Below, piece after piece: positions 1 to 7,823 of a DNA stretch of 18,777 bases. The first letter of the stretch is position 1. Every line of letters starts with the position of its first letter. Made by a program: the position numbers and the translations under genes. The notes below the pieces were generated by a model. It was not told where the DNA came from. It worked only from the letters and a program-made list of their open reading frames with translations, and did no database searches. Source of the DNA: Paenibacillaceae bacterium UBA6304 (lineage in GTDB: Bacteria > Bacillota > Bacilli > Paenibacillales > Paenibacillaceae); assembly GCA_002439285.1 (NCBI GenBank), contig DJTQ01000166.1, forward strand, positions 1 to 18,777, read 5' to 3'.

Positions 1-279
1 CTGCCGCACCCGGCAATCAAAGAAGCTCAAATGGGTCTGGAGCGCGTGCGCCGCGTCCTCGAATTCGGAATAAAAGGCAACCGGATCGAGCCGCTTAGCC
101 AACGGGAAATCGAAGTACTGAAGCTCATCGCCCAGGGACTCTCCAATAGGGAAATCGCCGAGAAGCTCTTCTTGGCATTGGATACGGTGAAAGGCCATAA
201 TCGAAGGATTTTTGAGAAGCTCCACGTTCAACGACGCACGGAAGCGATCGCTCGCGCCCGTGAACTCAATTTGATATGA
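1..279 (+). CDS. LuxR-type HTH regulator, C-terminal part (5' end outside window)
   Basis: The frame is open from base 1 and reads through an internal ATG at 31, so this is probably the tail of a longer protein. The visible end is a LuxR/NarL DNA-binding domain: LSQREIEVLKLIAQGLSNRE, then IAEKLFLALDTVKGHNRRIF and EKLHVQRRTEAIARA, which is the four-helix pattern including the recognition helix (residues TVKGHNRRI). In MalT-like LuxR proteins this domain ends a large ATP-dependent sensor, and the lack of any receiver domain just before it fits that, but the N-terminal part is not visible. Family is secure; the regulated target is unknown. The gene downstream (366) is on the same strand after 86 bases and has its own ribosome binding site. 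Confidence 0.85.
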   Translation: MPHPAIKEAQMGLERVRRVLEFGIKGNRIEPLSQREIEVLKLIAQGLSNREIAEKLFLALDTVKGHNRRIFEKLHVQRRTEAIARARELNLI

Positions 280-365
280 ACACTCCAAAACCACACTAAA
301 GTGTCTACAGGCTCGATCCTCTTCGAGCTATACTACTGTTAATTAGCTAGGAGAGGAGATCAGGC

Positions 366-1037
366 ATGAGAAAAATGGAGAGCGTGGTGGGGGCATTATT
401 TTTATTGTCGACGGGAGCATTCTTGGTGGGGAGCGGGATCTTGGATCCTATTTTGCATCGAACGGACTTGCTAGTCCGTGTGGATTCCGATCGAATGAGC
501 ATGTTTGCAGGATGGTTCTTGGAGCTAATTAACGCCATAGCGGTTGTGGGGATTGCCATGTTGCTGCAGCCGACGTTAAAGAAATATCATGAGGCGTTTG
601 CGTTTGGGTACTTCGCTTCTCGGGTTATGGAGTCGGCATTGTTAATGTTAAGTTTAATCGGTCCGCTTATCCTTCTCGCGTTAAGTAAGCCGTCTATATC
701 CGCAGGAGCTCCCGGTTCCGGTGATTCATACCTGCAAATGTTAGGGAATTTAACAGTAGAGGCCCATTATTTGCTATTCAATATGGCCATGCTTGTGCTG
801 AGTTTAGGCAGCTTGTTATTTTGTTATATCCTCTATCGATCGAGACTGGTTCCACGATGGTTGTCCATGATCGGCTTGATTGGGTATACGGGCCTGTTAG
901 CAAGCAGTTCTCTGTCCATAGCCGGCCTAGATCTCGGAGCGGTTCTTTACATCCCTGGAGCGATATTCGAAATTGTTTTACCGATTTGGCTCATGGTGAA
1001 GGGATTTAATCTGCATACGCAAGCTTCCGCCAAATAA
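366..1037 (+). CDS. DUF4386 family integral membrane protein
   Basis: A 223-residue, strongly hydrophobic protein with about six membrane segments (roughly residues 7-25, 45-65, 80-105, 130-155, 163-185 and 190-212). The pattern, including the N-terminal GALFLLSTGAFLVGSGILDP stretch and the RLVPRWLSMIGLIGY region near residue 160-175, matches DUF4386 proteins, which have no assigned biochemical function. The ATG at 366 is preceded by GGAGAGGAG at a good distance. It may be controlled by the LuxR-type regulator upstream, but nothing in the sequence shows this. A small GCTCGA/TCGAGC hairpin lies at 311-328 in the leader with no T-run, so it is not a convincing terminator for the upstream gene. 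Confidence 0.8.
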   Translation: MRKMESVVGALFLLSTGAFLVGSGILDPILHRTDLLVRVDSDRMSMFAGWFLELINAIAVVGIAMLLQPTLKKYHEAFAFGYFASRVMESALLMLSLIGPLILLALSKPSISAGAPGSGDSYLQMLGNLTVEAHYLLFNMAMLVLSLGSLLFCYILYRSRLVPRWLSMIGLIGYTGLLASSSLSIAGLDLGAVLYIPGAIFEIVLPIWLMVKGFNLHTQASAK

Positions 1038-1208
1038 GGCCTTTTAACTATTTTCGTTTTATCCAACAGCGTCTAGGAAAACAATGAGTTCTTCATCACC
1101 GTCTAAATCTAATATCTCGTCGATCAGGATTTTTTTATGTGCTAAGGTATATGATATCCGATGATTATATAACTTTATTGAATTTATGTTAGAGGTGGAG
1201 GTATGGGC

Positions 1209-1622
1209 ATGAGAGTAAAATTAGAAGGAATCACTGTTTTGGCGCTTGATGTTCCTAAATTGACTGGCTTTTATCGTGATATCCTGGGATTTAAGGTTAT
1301 TATTGAAGAAGAACATTACACAGAATTTGAGAATAATGGTGTTCGTCTTGCCATTTTCTCGGCACCATTAATGGCAGATAACACAAACGGTCACCATTCT
1401 TATGGAGAAGAGCGTAAAGGGCAAGCCTTTGAGCTTAACTTCGAATGTGATTCTCCTGAGGATGTCTACGCGTTGTATGATGATTTTGTTTCCAAAGGGG
1501 CTACAGGGATAGCAGAGCCGAAGGTGATGTCCTGGGGGCACACTACGGGCTTCTTTGCAGATCCAGAAGGCAACATTCATTCCCTCTTTGCAGTTAATCC
1601 CATTACGGCGGAGAATGCCTAA
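1209..1622 (+). CDS. VOC-fold (glyoxalase/bleomycin-resistance type) protein
   Basis: A 137-residue protein with the paired beta-alpha-beta-beta-beta layout of the vicinal oxygen chelate superfamily: LDVPKLTGFYRDILGFKVII near the N-terminus, and MSWGHTTGFFADPEGNIHSL near the C-terminus, a typical second-half signature ending in a possible metal ligand. Single-domain VOC proteins include glyoxalases, ring-cleaving dioxygenases and antibiotic-binding proteins; the substrate cannot be read from sequence. An in-frame ATG at 1203 exists, but GGAGG at 1197-1201 sits only one base before it and seven bases before the ATG at 1209, so 1209 is chosen. The 165-base gap upstream shows nothing else that I can identify. 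Confidence 0.8.
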   Translation: MRVKLEGITVLALDVPKLTGFYRDILGFKVIIEEEHYTEFENNGVRLAIFSAPLMADNTNGHHSYGEERKGQAFELNFECDSPEDVYALYDDFVSKGATGIAEPKVMSWGHTTGFFADPEGNIHSLFAVNPITAENA

Positions 1623-1704
1623 TAAATTCGATGCTGACAGAGATTGAGAAGTTTCAATTGGAGTGCCTTTGCGCGGCACATCAAGAGCAGACGGAATAAT
1701 AACC

Positions 1705-1733
1705 TTGACTTTGGGAATGGCGTTCATTATAAT
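1705..1733 (+). promoter_or_regulatory. Sigma-A promoter for the T-box/metG unit
   Basis: TTGACT (1705-1710) and a perfect TATAAT (1728-1733) are separated by 17 bases. Transcription would start near 1740, just before the T-box stem I. Confidence 0.8.
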
Positions 1734-1739
1734 TTCCAG

Positions 1740-2033
1740 TAACTTGAATAACCTAAAAAGCTAAGAAGAGAAAGAGTACCTTGGCGACGTCTTTTTACAG
1801 AGAGCTCCGGTAGCTGAAAAGGAGTAAAGAATAGCTTAGGGAACATGGTCTCAGAGCTGCGCATCGAAACCCCATGTGGTTGTAGGCTGCGCCGGAACCC
1901 GCATCCGTTACTGTGCTAGGGTATAAACGCGAATAGCGTCGTACCTGAAGAGGTGAATGTCGTAAGGCATTTGATAAAATTGGGTGGTACCACGTGAGCA
2001 CAACTCTCGTCCCTTTGGGATGAGGGTTTTTTT
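1740..2033 (+). promoter_or_regulatory. T-box riboswitch leader, methionine specifier (AUG)
   Basis: The leader has the hallmark T-box sequence TGGGTGGTACCACG (1981-1994), which forms the antiterminator bulge that binds the tRNA acceptor end, followed by an intrinsic terminator. Stem I is visible from about 1795 with the apical CTCC GGTAGCTG AAAA GGAG element. The likely specifier is AUG at 1845-1847, in the context GAAC AUG G on the 3' side of stem I. It agrees with the downstream methionyl-tRNA synthetase. Uncharged tRNA-Met should stabilise antitermination and switch the gene on under methionine starvation or synthetase inhibition. The exact pairing of stems II and III was not worked out. 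Confidence 0.9.
2004..2033 (+). terminator. Intrinsic terminator of the T-box leader
   Basis: CTCTCGTCCC (2004-2013) pairs with GGGATGAGGG (2017-2026) across a TTT loop with two G-U pairs, then seven T residues follow. The 5' arm is also the part that would pair in the T-box antiterminator, giving the usual mutually exclusive structures. Confidence 0.88.
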
Positions 2034-2061
2034 GTGTGTCAAAAATGAGGGAGGGAATCTC

Positions 2062-3702
2062 ATGGCGAGAGTATTTATTGGTGGGGCATGGCCGTATGCT
2101 AATGGTTCATTGCATCTGGGACGATTGGCAAGTTTATTACCGGGGGATGTAGTGGCACGCTATTTCCGTGCAAAGGGAGATGATGTTTTATACGTGTCAG
2201 GGAGTGATTGTCATGGAACTCCTGTGGCAGTTCAGGCTATTCAGGAGGGAGTATCGCCAGGTGATATTGCAGATCGGTACCATCAGGAATTTCTCGAATG
2301 CTTTAATCGCTTGGGATTCACTTATGATTTGTACACACGCACCGATCAAGAATTTCATCATCGTGTAGTCCAAGATTTGTTTTTGAAGCTTCTGGAAAAT
2401 GGTCATCTGTATAAAAAAACTGTTCTTCAGACGTATTGTGAAACAGATCAAAGATTCTTACCGGATCGATACGTTGAAGGGAATTGCCCCGTTTGTGGTA
2501 ATCAAGCGCGAGGTGATCAATGTGACTATTGTTCAACATTGCTTGATCCAGCGGACTTGTCAGATAAGACATGCAAAATTTGTGGAAATCCTCCTATCGA
2601 GCGGCCAACGGAGCATTTTTATCTTGCGCTGTCCGGGTTTCAAGCTGAATTGACCAAATACGCAGAAAAGGCTCAGGGATGGAAAGAAAATGCTGTTCTT
2701 TTGACTCGGAGGTACTTAGACGAGGGGCTTCAAGATCGTGCGGCGACTAGAGATCTAACATGGGGTGTTGAAGTTCCGGTTGAAGGATTCGGCGAAAAGA
2801 AAATCTATGTCTGGGTTGAAGCCGTTAGCGGCTACCTGTCTGCAAGCAAACAATGGGCAAGTCAGACAGGCGGTAGTTGGGAATCCTTTTGGCTGGATGA
2901 TGAGAAAAGCCTAACCGCGTATTATGTTCATGGAAAGGATAATATACCTTTTCACACACTTATTTGGCCTGCTGTGCTCTTGGGAGTGGGGGGGCTACAT
3001 TTACCGGATCGAATTATATCGTGCGAGTACATGACACTAGAAGGAAAAAAGTTCTCAACAAGCCGTAACTGGGCAGTCTGGGTGCCGGACATTATACAAA
3101 GGTACCAACCGGACTCCATTCGTTACTTTCTGATTGCAAATGGACCAGAGAAACGCGACACTGATTTTTCATGGAGGGAATTCATTCACAGTCACAATGG
3201 GGAGCTGCTTGGTGCGTTCGGAAATTTTGTTAATCGAACATTGGCCTTTATCGACAAATCCTTTGGAGGACGTATTCCTTCAGGAGAACTTAGTGAGGAA
3301 TGGAAAAGGGCAACTGAAGATTTGTATCGAGATTCTGGAGCGCTAATTGAAGAAGGCCGTCTAAAAGAAGCGATTGAGTTGATTTTTACTTACGTTCGTC
3401 AAGCAAACAAATATTTTGATGAACAAAAACCATGGGTGCAAATTAAGGAAAATCGAGAGGCATGTGGAGTAACACTAAATTCATGTGTACAGATTATTGC
3501 CAATCTCGCAAATTTGCTCAGCCCCTTTATTCCCTTCTCTTGTGAAAAAATTAGAACGTTCCTTACGCTTGAAAGACCGAGTTGGCAGTTGATTTTTGTG
3601 CCAGCTGACTTACAAGTTCAAAAGTTAGAACTTTTGTTCGAGCGCATTGACGTAAATCGGATTGAAGAAGAGCTAAGTTTATTGGAGAAGCAAAAAATGT
3701 AG
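2062..3702 (+). CDS. metG: Methionyl-tRNA synthetase, archaeal-like type
   Basis: A 546-residue cytoplasmic class I synthetase that charges tRNA-Met with methionine. Visible signatures are the N-terminal nucleotide-binding motif [13 protein letters not shown] (residues 9-21, HLGR in place of HIGH), the SGSDCHGTP segment (46-54), and a zinc-knuckle insert with CPVCG (142-146), CDYC (154-157) and CKICG (171-175). The KMSKS counterpart is KFSTS (330-334). The helical anticodon-binding domain follows. There is no C-terminal EMAP/Trbp111-like dimer domain. KFSTSR and the multi-cysteine knuckle resemble archaeal/eukaryotic MetRS rather than the usual Bacillus enzyme, so this may be a second, accessory MetRS; whether the genome has another copy cannot be seen. 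ATG 2062 follows GAGGGAGGGA; an in-frame upstream ATG (1984) lies in the T-box terminator and is rejected. Confidence 0.93.
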   Translation: MARVFIGGAWPYANGSLHLGRLASLLPGDVVARYFRAKGDDVLYVSGSDCHGTPVAVQAIQEGVSPGDIADRYHQEFLECFNRLGFTYDLYTRTDQEFHHRVVQDLFLKLLENGHLYKKTVLQTYCETDQRFLPDRYVEGNCPVCGNQARGDQCDYCSTLLDPADLSDKTCKICGNPPIERPTEHFYLALSGFQAELTKYAEKAQGWKENAVLLTRRYLDEGLQDRAATRDLTWGVEVPVEGFGEKKIYVWVEAVSGYLSASKQWASQTGGSWESFWLDDEKSLTAYYVHGKDNIPFHTLIWPAVLLGVGGLHLPDRIISCEYMTLEGKKFSTSRNWAVWVPDIIQRYQPDSIRYFLIANGPEKRDTDFSWREFIHSHNGELLGAFGNFVNRTLAFIDKSFGGRIPSGELSEEWKRATEDLYRDSGALIEEGRLKEAIELIFTYVRQANKYFDEQKPWVQIKENREACGVTLNSCVQIIANLANLLSPFIPFSCEKIRTFLTLERPSWQLIFVPADLQVQKLELLFERIDVNRIEEELSLLEKQKM

Positions 3703-3826
3703 CCTAGATAGGGAAGGGCCATCCATCGGAGGGTAGTTGCCGATTCTTGCGGTGCATGCCATATTTTCAGCGTGCTTAACCTGGATGAATACTTTGAATC
3801 TTGTCAGTTCCATTGCGCTGGCCTAA

Positions 3827-3990
3827 CTATCCTGGCGTCTGCTTGATTGCAAACCATATGGTGTTGGCAATGTCGTTAGGGTCAAGCTGGTTCCATTCCT
3901 GGCTACCCAATTTTTTCAACACAGGATAAATCGAGTTATCTGTGATGGTATCGTACAACTCGGTTTCCACGGCTCCAGGGGAAATGAGGG
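3827..3990 (-). pseudogene. C-terminal remnant of a short-chain dehydrogenase (SDR)
   Basis: On the minus strand this reads ISPGAVETELYDTITD, then NSIYPVLKKLGSQEWNQ, then LDPNDIANTIWFAIKQTPG and a stop at 3827. SPGAV-T-L followed by the D-A-IWFAI-Q-P ending is the C-terminal substrate-loop region of classical SDR enzymes. Nothing SDR-like is readable upstream of about 3990, so the TGxxxGxG nucleotide-binding half and the catalytic Ser-Tyr-Lys are gone. It lies between metG and the aldo/keto reductase, 46 bases past the end of the latter. The rest of 3703-4035 holds only a GGGCCATCC stretch (about 3716-3724) resembling one arm of the hairpins after the two hydrolase genes. Confidence 0.75.
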
Positions 3991-4035
3991 AAGGTGGATT
4001 CAAGCTACTCTGATGTAGAAGAGTCGGATGTCTTG

Positions 4036-4992
4036 TCAGAGGGCGCCGAAGCGGCTGCCTGCGGCCACGCCCTTGGGGGATATACGTTCAATCTCCGCCA
4101 GATCGTCGGCTGATAGCGTCACTTGCAGTGCTCCAAGGTTCTCCTTCATGCGGTCCAATCGTTTCGTTCCTGGAATCGGAATAATCTGCTCTCCTTGCGC
4201 CAGGAGCCAGGCTAGACTCAATTGGGCGGGGGTGCAGCCTTTTTGGGAGGCCATTCTCTCGATCAGAGAGACGACTTCAACGTTCTTTGCGAAGTTCTCG
4301 CCCTGGAACCGTGGGTAATAGCGCCGATAGTCGTCTTCCGGCAAATCCTCGAATTTCTTGATCTGGCCGGTCAGGAAGCCGCGGCCAAGCGGGCTATAAG
4401 GGACAAGACCGATACGCAGTTCCTTTAAAACCGGGAGGACTTCATCCTCCACTTCCCTGCTCCAAAGTGAATATTCTGTTTCGACTGCTGTAATCGGATG
4501 CACCGCATGAGCCCTTCGGATAATATCGGCCGGCGCCTCCGATAATCCGATGTATCGGATCTTTCCTTGCTTAACGAGGTCAGCCATCGTGCCGACCGTT
4601 TCTTCGATGGGGGTGTTGGGGTCGGGGCGATGCTGATAATAGAGATCAATGTAATCCAGTCCCAGGCTATACAGGCTGGCATCAACGGACTTCTTGATGT
4701 AGGCGGGATCTCCTTTCGGACCTTGACCGTGCGTAATTCCGAATTTGGTGGCGATAACGGCCTCATCGCGCCGGCCTTTAAGCGCACGTCCGACGAGCTT
4801 CTCATTTCCCCCGAACCGCCCGAGCGGGAATTCCGTCCCATAAAGGTCGGCCGTATCGAACATCGTCACACCCAAATCCAGTGCTCCTTGAATGGTACGT
4901 ACGGATTCATCGTTATCAGGCATCATCATCGTTCCGAAGCTGATGGCGGACACTTCGAGTCCTTCGTTTCCTAGTTTTCTTTGTTGCAGCAT
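4036..4992 (-). CDS. Aldo/keto reductase
   Basis: A 318-residue NAD(P)H-dependent oxidoreductase with a TIM barrel, likely reducing aldehydes or ketones. The catalytic tetrad is readable: Asp46 and Tyr51 in [11 protein letters not shown], Lys83 in ATKFG and His121 in DLYYQHRPD. The C-terminal cofactor segment [20 protein letters not shown] is typical. Overall it resembles the YakC/AKR13-like group. The ATG at 4992 is preceded on the minus strand by GAGGGAG at a suitable distance. An XRE-type regulator gene ends 98 bases upstream on the same strand, and the gap contains an inverted repeat, suggesting that regulator controls this gene. Substrate unknown. Confidence 0.92.
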   Translation of the reverse strand: MLQQRKLGNEGLEVSAISFGTMMMPDNDESVRTIQGALDLGVTMFDTADLYGTEFPLGRFGGNEKLVGRALKGRRDEAVIATKFGITHGQGPKGDPAYIKKSVDASLYSLGLDYIDLYYQHRPDPNTPIEETVGTMADLVKQGKIRYIGLSEAPADIIRRAHAVHPITAVETEYSLWSREVEDEVLPVLKELRIGLVPYSPLGRGFLTGQIKKFEDLPEDDYRRYYPRFQGENFAKNVEVVSLIERMASQKGCTPAQLSLAWLLAQGEQIIPIPGTKRLDRMKENLGALQVTLSADDLAEIERISPKGVAAGSRFGAL

Positions 4993-5014
4993 AGGGCTCC
5001 CTCATTTCTGGTTT

Positions 5015-5051
5015 AGGATCATTCGAATATGAGCCTATTCTAATCGATCCT
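5015..5051. promoter_or_regulatory. Inverted repeat in the aldo/keto reductase promoter region (candidate operator)
   Basis: AGGATC (5015-5020) and GATCCT (5046-5051) form the outer arms. The similarity extends inward, since AGGATCATTCGAATA on one side compares with AGGATCGATTAGAATA read from the other strand, with one gap. It lies 23 bases upstream of the aldo/keto reductase start, where a repressor would block transcription. A separate perfect palindrome, TTTTACTAGTAAAA, lies at 5074-5087 just past the regulator stop codon. Assignment to the neighbouring XRE regulator is inference. Confidence 0.45.
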
Positions 5052-5090
5052 TATTGAGGCAACCACACAACGCTTTTACTAGTAAAAATA

Positions 5091-5909
5091 TTAACGGTCA
5101 GCATCCGGATCCTCTATAACCGGTGTGTAAATGCAGATGTGAATATCCGGGCGGTCGGACAGATTCACCAGCGAATGGATATCATAGGGAACAGGTTGAT
5201 GGACGCCGGGGTGTTGTAAAATAATCCGGTTTACTTTTTTGAGTTGAATGTCGTACTGGCTCCAAATTCTTTCGAACTCGGCGCTGTTCCGGATAAGCTT
5301 CTCTACTGTCTCCTCAAACCAAGGATCATCACGGTGTTTGTCGTAGTAAGTTCGGAACACGGCCACCGAGTAACTCGCGAATTCTTCTATATTCACAATG
5401 CGATGGCGAACTTCCGTATCTTCAAACAACAACCGAATGAAATAACGTTCATGCACAGGAATAGAAGCGAAGTCGGCAAACATCTCTTGGGCGGCCTTGT
5501 TCCATGCGAGTACTTCGCTCCTCTCATTGGTGATATGAGAAGGGTAAGTCAACTGATCTATAATCTTCTGCATCTGCGGATCCACGACGGCTGAAGCCGC
5601 TAGAGGTGCTTCGGATGTATGAGGATTCCATAACTGATATAAGTGACTTTTCTCGGCCGAAGATAATCGCAGTGCTTGGGCGATGCTGTCGATCACTTCT
5701 CTGGACGGGGTCAAATCCCGTCCTTGTTCCAGCCACGTATAGTAGGTGACGCTTACGCCTGCAAGTACGGCGACTTCCTCACGCCGTAGTCCAGGTGTCT
5801 TCCGTTGCCCGCTCGCGAACTCCAGGCCCGCATCCTTCGGTGTAAGACGTTCCCTGCGCGATTTGAGAAACGCTCCCATTGCTTTTGCTTTGTTGTTAGT
5901 AACAGTCAT
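5091..5909 (-). CDS. XRE-family regulator with MmyB-like ligand-binding domain
   Basis: A 272-residue one-component regulator. Residues about 10-85 form a helix-turn-helix with the family signature TPGLRREEVAVLAGVSVTYY followed by TWLEQGRDLTPS. The rest, with LTYPSHITNERSEVLAWN and RYFIRLLFEDTE segments, matches the MmyB-like transcription regulator ligand-binding domain, which is thought to sense a small hydrophobic molecule. Regulators of this type often sit beside the oxidoreductase they repress, and here the aldo/keto reductase follows on the same strand. ATG 5909 has GGTGG upstream. A second member of the same family occurs at 13615-14478 beside an SDR. The ligand is unknown. Confidence 0.88.
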   Translation of the reverse strand: MTVTNNKAKAMGAFLKSRRERLTPKDAGLEFASGQRKTPGLRREEVAVLAGVSVTYYTWLEQGRDLTPSREVIDSIAQALRLSSAEKSHLYQLWNPHTSEAPLAASAVVDPQMQKIIDQLTYPSHITNERSEVLAWNKAAQEMFADFASIPVHERYFIRLLFEDTEVRHRIVNIEEFASYSVAVFRTYYDKHRDDPWFEETVEKLIRNSAEFERIWSQYDIQLKKVNRIILQHPGVHQPVPYDIHSLVNLSDRPDIHICIYTPVIEDPDADR

Positions 5910-6073
5910 AGATCAATCACCACCTGAATGTTTGTGGGCTTCAGGGATATCTCGCGGCTAACATCGCCAAAAAGTTCCAGTCCATCACAAGATCGCTCGA
6001 AGGATCACCCATGCAAGGGAGAACTCCCATACTTCCTTTAGCAGCTTATATCAAAGGATAACACATTTTTATA

Positions 6074-6131
6074 GAAACTTGTCGCTATAGACAACGCGGT
6101 GAACCGTATCATAAATAACGGCAAGCTTTTT
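6074..6131 (+). repeat. Dispersed palindromic repeat, copy A (near full length)
   Basis: GAAACTTGTCGCTATAGACA, then a centre containing GAACCGTATCATAA, then ATAACGGCAAGCTTTTT. The two ends are inverted copies of each other. This is one of about eight related copies in the window; its right arm is nearly intact. Confidence 0.75.
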
Positions 6132-6202
6132 GTGGAATTGCTTACGTGGCACGTATTTGTATCGGAGCAGTTGTCGAGCATGTGAACCCTTCGACATACA
6201 GT

Positions 6203-6238
6203 AGAGAAAGCCCGACCGGTAACTGGTCCGGCTTTCTC
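6203..6238 (-). terminator. Hairpin downstream of the nitroreductase gene
   Basis: AGAGAAAGCCCGACC and GGTCCGGCTTTCTCT form a long stem with one mismatch around a GGTAACT loop. It follows the nitroreductase stop (minus strand) by 26 bases. The T-run is poor, so its terminator role is likely but not certain. Confidence 0.55.
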
Positions 6239-6264
6239 TGTCTAATGGGGAATGCAAATTCCTA

Positions 6265-6903
6265 CTAGCGCCAAAAAGTAATTTGTTCACTATGCAAGCG
6301 CACAGATTCATGGCCCTTGTCTTTCGCTTTTCCGATGGAGAGGATCATGACCGGTACATACCTTTCGTCGTCCAGATCAAATGTGCTAACAACCTTATCA
6401 CGTTCAAAGCCTGCCATAGGATTGGTGTCATACCCATGCGCACGGGCTACCAGCATTAGTTGCATGGCAAATAAACTTGCATCAATTTTGGCAATTTCGG
6501 CTTTTAATTCTCTAGGTATTTGAGGATACATACTCATAATTTGTGAGACCTGCTTGTCGCGTACATCCTTAGGCATTTTCCCTTGTTCCACAGCAGTATT
6601 ATAAATCTCCTCTACATATAACTCACTCTGAGTATCACCCAAAATAATGAGCATCGCCGCGGATGTATCATTTTGTCGTGTATTGAACTGTACAAGAGGC
6701 CGAAGTTTGTTTTTCCCTTCAGGGGAATGAACGACGATAACGCGCCATGGCTGCATATTTGCGGAAGAAGGCGCTAAACTTGCTTCTTGAATGATAGCGT
6801 GCAATTCTTCCTGTGAAATTTTGACGTCTTCATCGTAAAGTCGTATGGAGCGCCGGCTAGTAATAATGTTGACAAAATCGTTATTTTGGATATGTTCCAG
6901 CAT
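6265..6903 (-). CDS. Nitroreductase-family FMN oxidoreductase
   Basis: A 212-residue flavoprotein expected to use NAD(P)H to reduce nitro groups or quinones. The N-terminal FMN-binding signature SRRSIRLYDEDVKIS and ASLAPSSANMQPWRVIVV are characteristic. The middle MQLMLVARAHGYDTNPMAGF segment and the final ILSIGKAKDKGHES strand complete the fold. Such enzymes are usually homodimers. An in-frame start at 6963 exists, but AAGGAGAG lies directly before the ATG at 6903 with normal spacing, so 6903 is chosen. A MerR regulator is divergently encoded, and the promoter here has the overlong spacer that MerR proteins act on. Substrate unknown. Confidence 0.9.
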   Translation of the reverse strand: MLEHIQNNDFVNIITSRRSIRLYDEDVKISQEELHAIIQEASLAPSSANMQPWRVIVVHSPEGKNKLRPLVQFNTRQNDTSAAMLIILGDTQSELYVEEIYNTAVEQGKMPKDVRDKQVSQIMSMYPQIPRELKAEIAKIDASLFAMQLMLVARAHGYDTNPMAGFERDKVVSTFDLDDERYVPVMILSIGKAKDKGHESVRLHSEQITFWR

Positions 6904-6969
6904 GATATCTCTCCTTTTGATGTGACCAGTTGTTTTGACAGTAGTGATGTCACTGGTTATCATGTTGTT

Positions 6970-7000
6970 AATATAAACTATGAACCTTGGTTTATAGCAA
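6970..7000 (-). promoter_or_regulatory. MerR-type promoter/operator for the nitroreductase gene
   Basis: On the minus strand TTGCTA (6995-7000) and TATATT (6970-6975) are 19 bases apart, the long spacer typical of MerR-activated promoters. The spacer carries a dyad (6973-6995) with perfect outer arms ATAAAC and GTTTAT; 8 of 11 arm positions match. Both features are read directly; binding by the adjacent MerR protein is inferred. Confidence 0.7.
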
Positions 7001-7035
7001 AAATCAATTATTCTAAATGCAGAAGGGAATAGGTT

Positions 7036-7404
7036 ATGAAAGCGAATGAAGTATCCAGACTGACGGAGCTACCCATATCCACCTTGCGATTCTATGAACG
7101 CAAACAGTTGATCCCGGAGCAGTTTATATCAAGGGATGAAAACAATTACCGCGTATATGATGAAGAAGTGGTTAAATATTTGCAGGATTTGAGAATGCTG
7201 CTCACGCTGGGTTTTACGATTCAGGAATTAATTTTACTCATAAATGAGAGTTCCCATACGGAGAAGGAAGCATTGGTGAAGTATAAAATTGAACATATTC
7301 AAGAGCTGGAAGCAAAATTGGAAGCATCAAAAACATTCTTAAAGGATGTGTTAAAGGGCAAGGCGGATTTTCAGACCCGATGTAAATCTAACCATGAAAC
7401 GTGA
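7036..7404 (+). CDS. MerR-family transcriptional regulator
   Basis: A 122-residue protein. The N-terminal winged helix reads MKANEVSRLTELPISTLRFY then ERKQLIPEQFISRDENNYRV, followed by the YLQDLRMLLTLGFTIQELIL second helix pair. Residues about 78-110 form the dimerisation coiled coil (KYKIEHIQELEAKLEASKTF). There is a short C-terminal tail with one cysteine (about residue 117) and no obvious metal-binding loop. This resembles small MerR proteins that sense oxidative or aldehyde stress. It is divergent from the nitroreductase gene with a shared 132-base region holding the MerR-type promoter. GAAGGG precedes the ATG. The inducer is unknown. Confidence 0.9.
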   Translation: MKANEVSRLTELPISTLRFYERKQLIPEQFISRDENNYRVYDEEVVKYLQDLRMLLTLGFTIQELILLINESSHTEKEALVKYKIEHIQELEAKLEASKTFLKDVLKGKADFQTRCKSNHET

Positions 7405-7420
7405 TATTTAAAGTGTAAAT

Positions 7421-7473
7421 TTAAAACTTGCCGTTACAGAAAGCGCAGGGAACCATATCATAAGTAACGGCAC
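7421..7473 (+). repeat. Dispersed palindromic repeat, copy B
   Basis: The left arm AAAACTTGCCGTTACAGA is intact, the centre carries GCGCAGGGAACCATATCATA, and the right arm starts GTAACGGCA but then diverges. It sits between the merR gene and the TetR remnant. Confidence 0.75.
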
Positions 7474-7501
7474 TACCATAAGTAGCTAAATTTTTGGTGT
7501 T

Positions 7502-7735
7502 TCAATCCACGCAACAAAACGAGTTCTCATACAGCTCATAAACGGTGAGCAGCTGCTCATTGTTCGTGTCAAAAAGCACGTCCGACTTGTCCTTGAACTG
7601 CCGGAAAAAGGTCCGCTCCGTCACACCCGCAAGACTCGCAATCTCCTGCACAGTCGTGTTTTCATAGCCTTTTTCCATAAATAATTTGGCGGCCGCCGCC
7701 TGTTGGCTGATATTCTTGATCGGGGCGCAAAATCA
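7502..7735 (-). pseudogene. Truncated TetR-family regulator (DNA-binding domain only)
   Basis: Minus-strand translation gives IKNISQQAAAAKLFMEKGYE, NTTVQEIASLAGVTERTFFR and QFKDKSDVLFDTNNEQLL, then a stop at 7502-7504. This is a TetR N-terminal helix-turn-helix. The frame runs back to a TGA near 7735 with no start codon, and the ligand-binding domain (normally another 120-150 residues) is missing, so both ends are lost. Repeat copy B lies 29 bases beyond its end. The 5' side abuts the arsR promoter region, so deletion or rearrangement happened here. Confidence 0.8.
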
Positions 7736-7777
7736 ATGTTGCCCTTTACTTTTGAACGGGGCGGTGCTAATATTGGT

Positions 7778-7793
7778 TTCGATAGTTATAGAA
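7778..7793. promoter_or_regulatory. Candidate ArsR operator 1 (before arsR-like gene)
   Basis: TTCGATAGTTATAGAA is a 16-base imperfect dyad, 30 bases before the regulator start. It resembles the sites at 8122 and 9348 and suggests autoregulation. Confidence 0.5.
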
Positions 7794-7823
7794 CTGCGGA
7801 AGAGAGGGGGGGAGGTGATCATT

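Larger units (their letters stand above)
5910..6264. other. Intergenic stretch with a dispersed repeat and a hairpin
   Basis: No gene is supported here. It holds the promoter side of the XRE gene, a full copy of the dispersed palindrome at 6074-6131 and a hairpin at 6203-6238. I see nothing recognisable in 5930-6070. Confidence 0.6.

Noticed and set aside
1984..2061. Upstream ATG extending the MetRS by 26 residues
   Set aside because: It lies in the T-box terminator/antiterminator and has no ribosome binding site, while ATG 2062 has a strong one.
3711..3760. GGGCCATCC stretch after metG as a full terminator or repeat copy
   Set aside because: Only one hairpin arm matches the later hairpins and the rest is too decayed to call; mentioned with the SDR remnant instead.
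4567..4974. Long plus-strand frame opposite the aldo/keto reductase
   Set aside because: It is a shadow of a well-supported gene, has no ribosome binding site and resembles no family.
7686..7823. N-terminal extension of the ArsR protein
   Set aside because: It overlaps the TetR remnant on the other strand and is unlike any ArsR N-terminus; ATG 7824 has a strong ribosome binding site.
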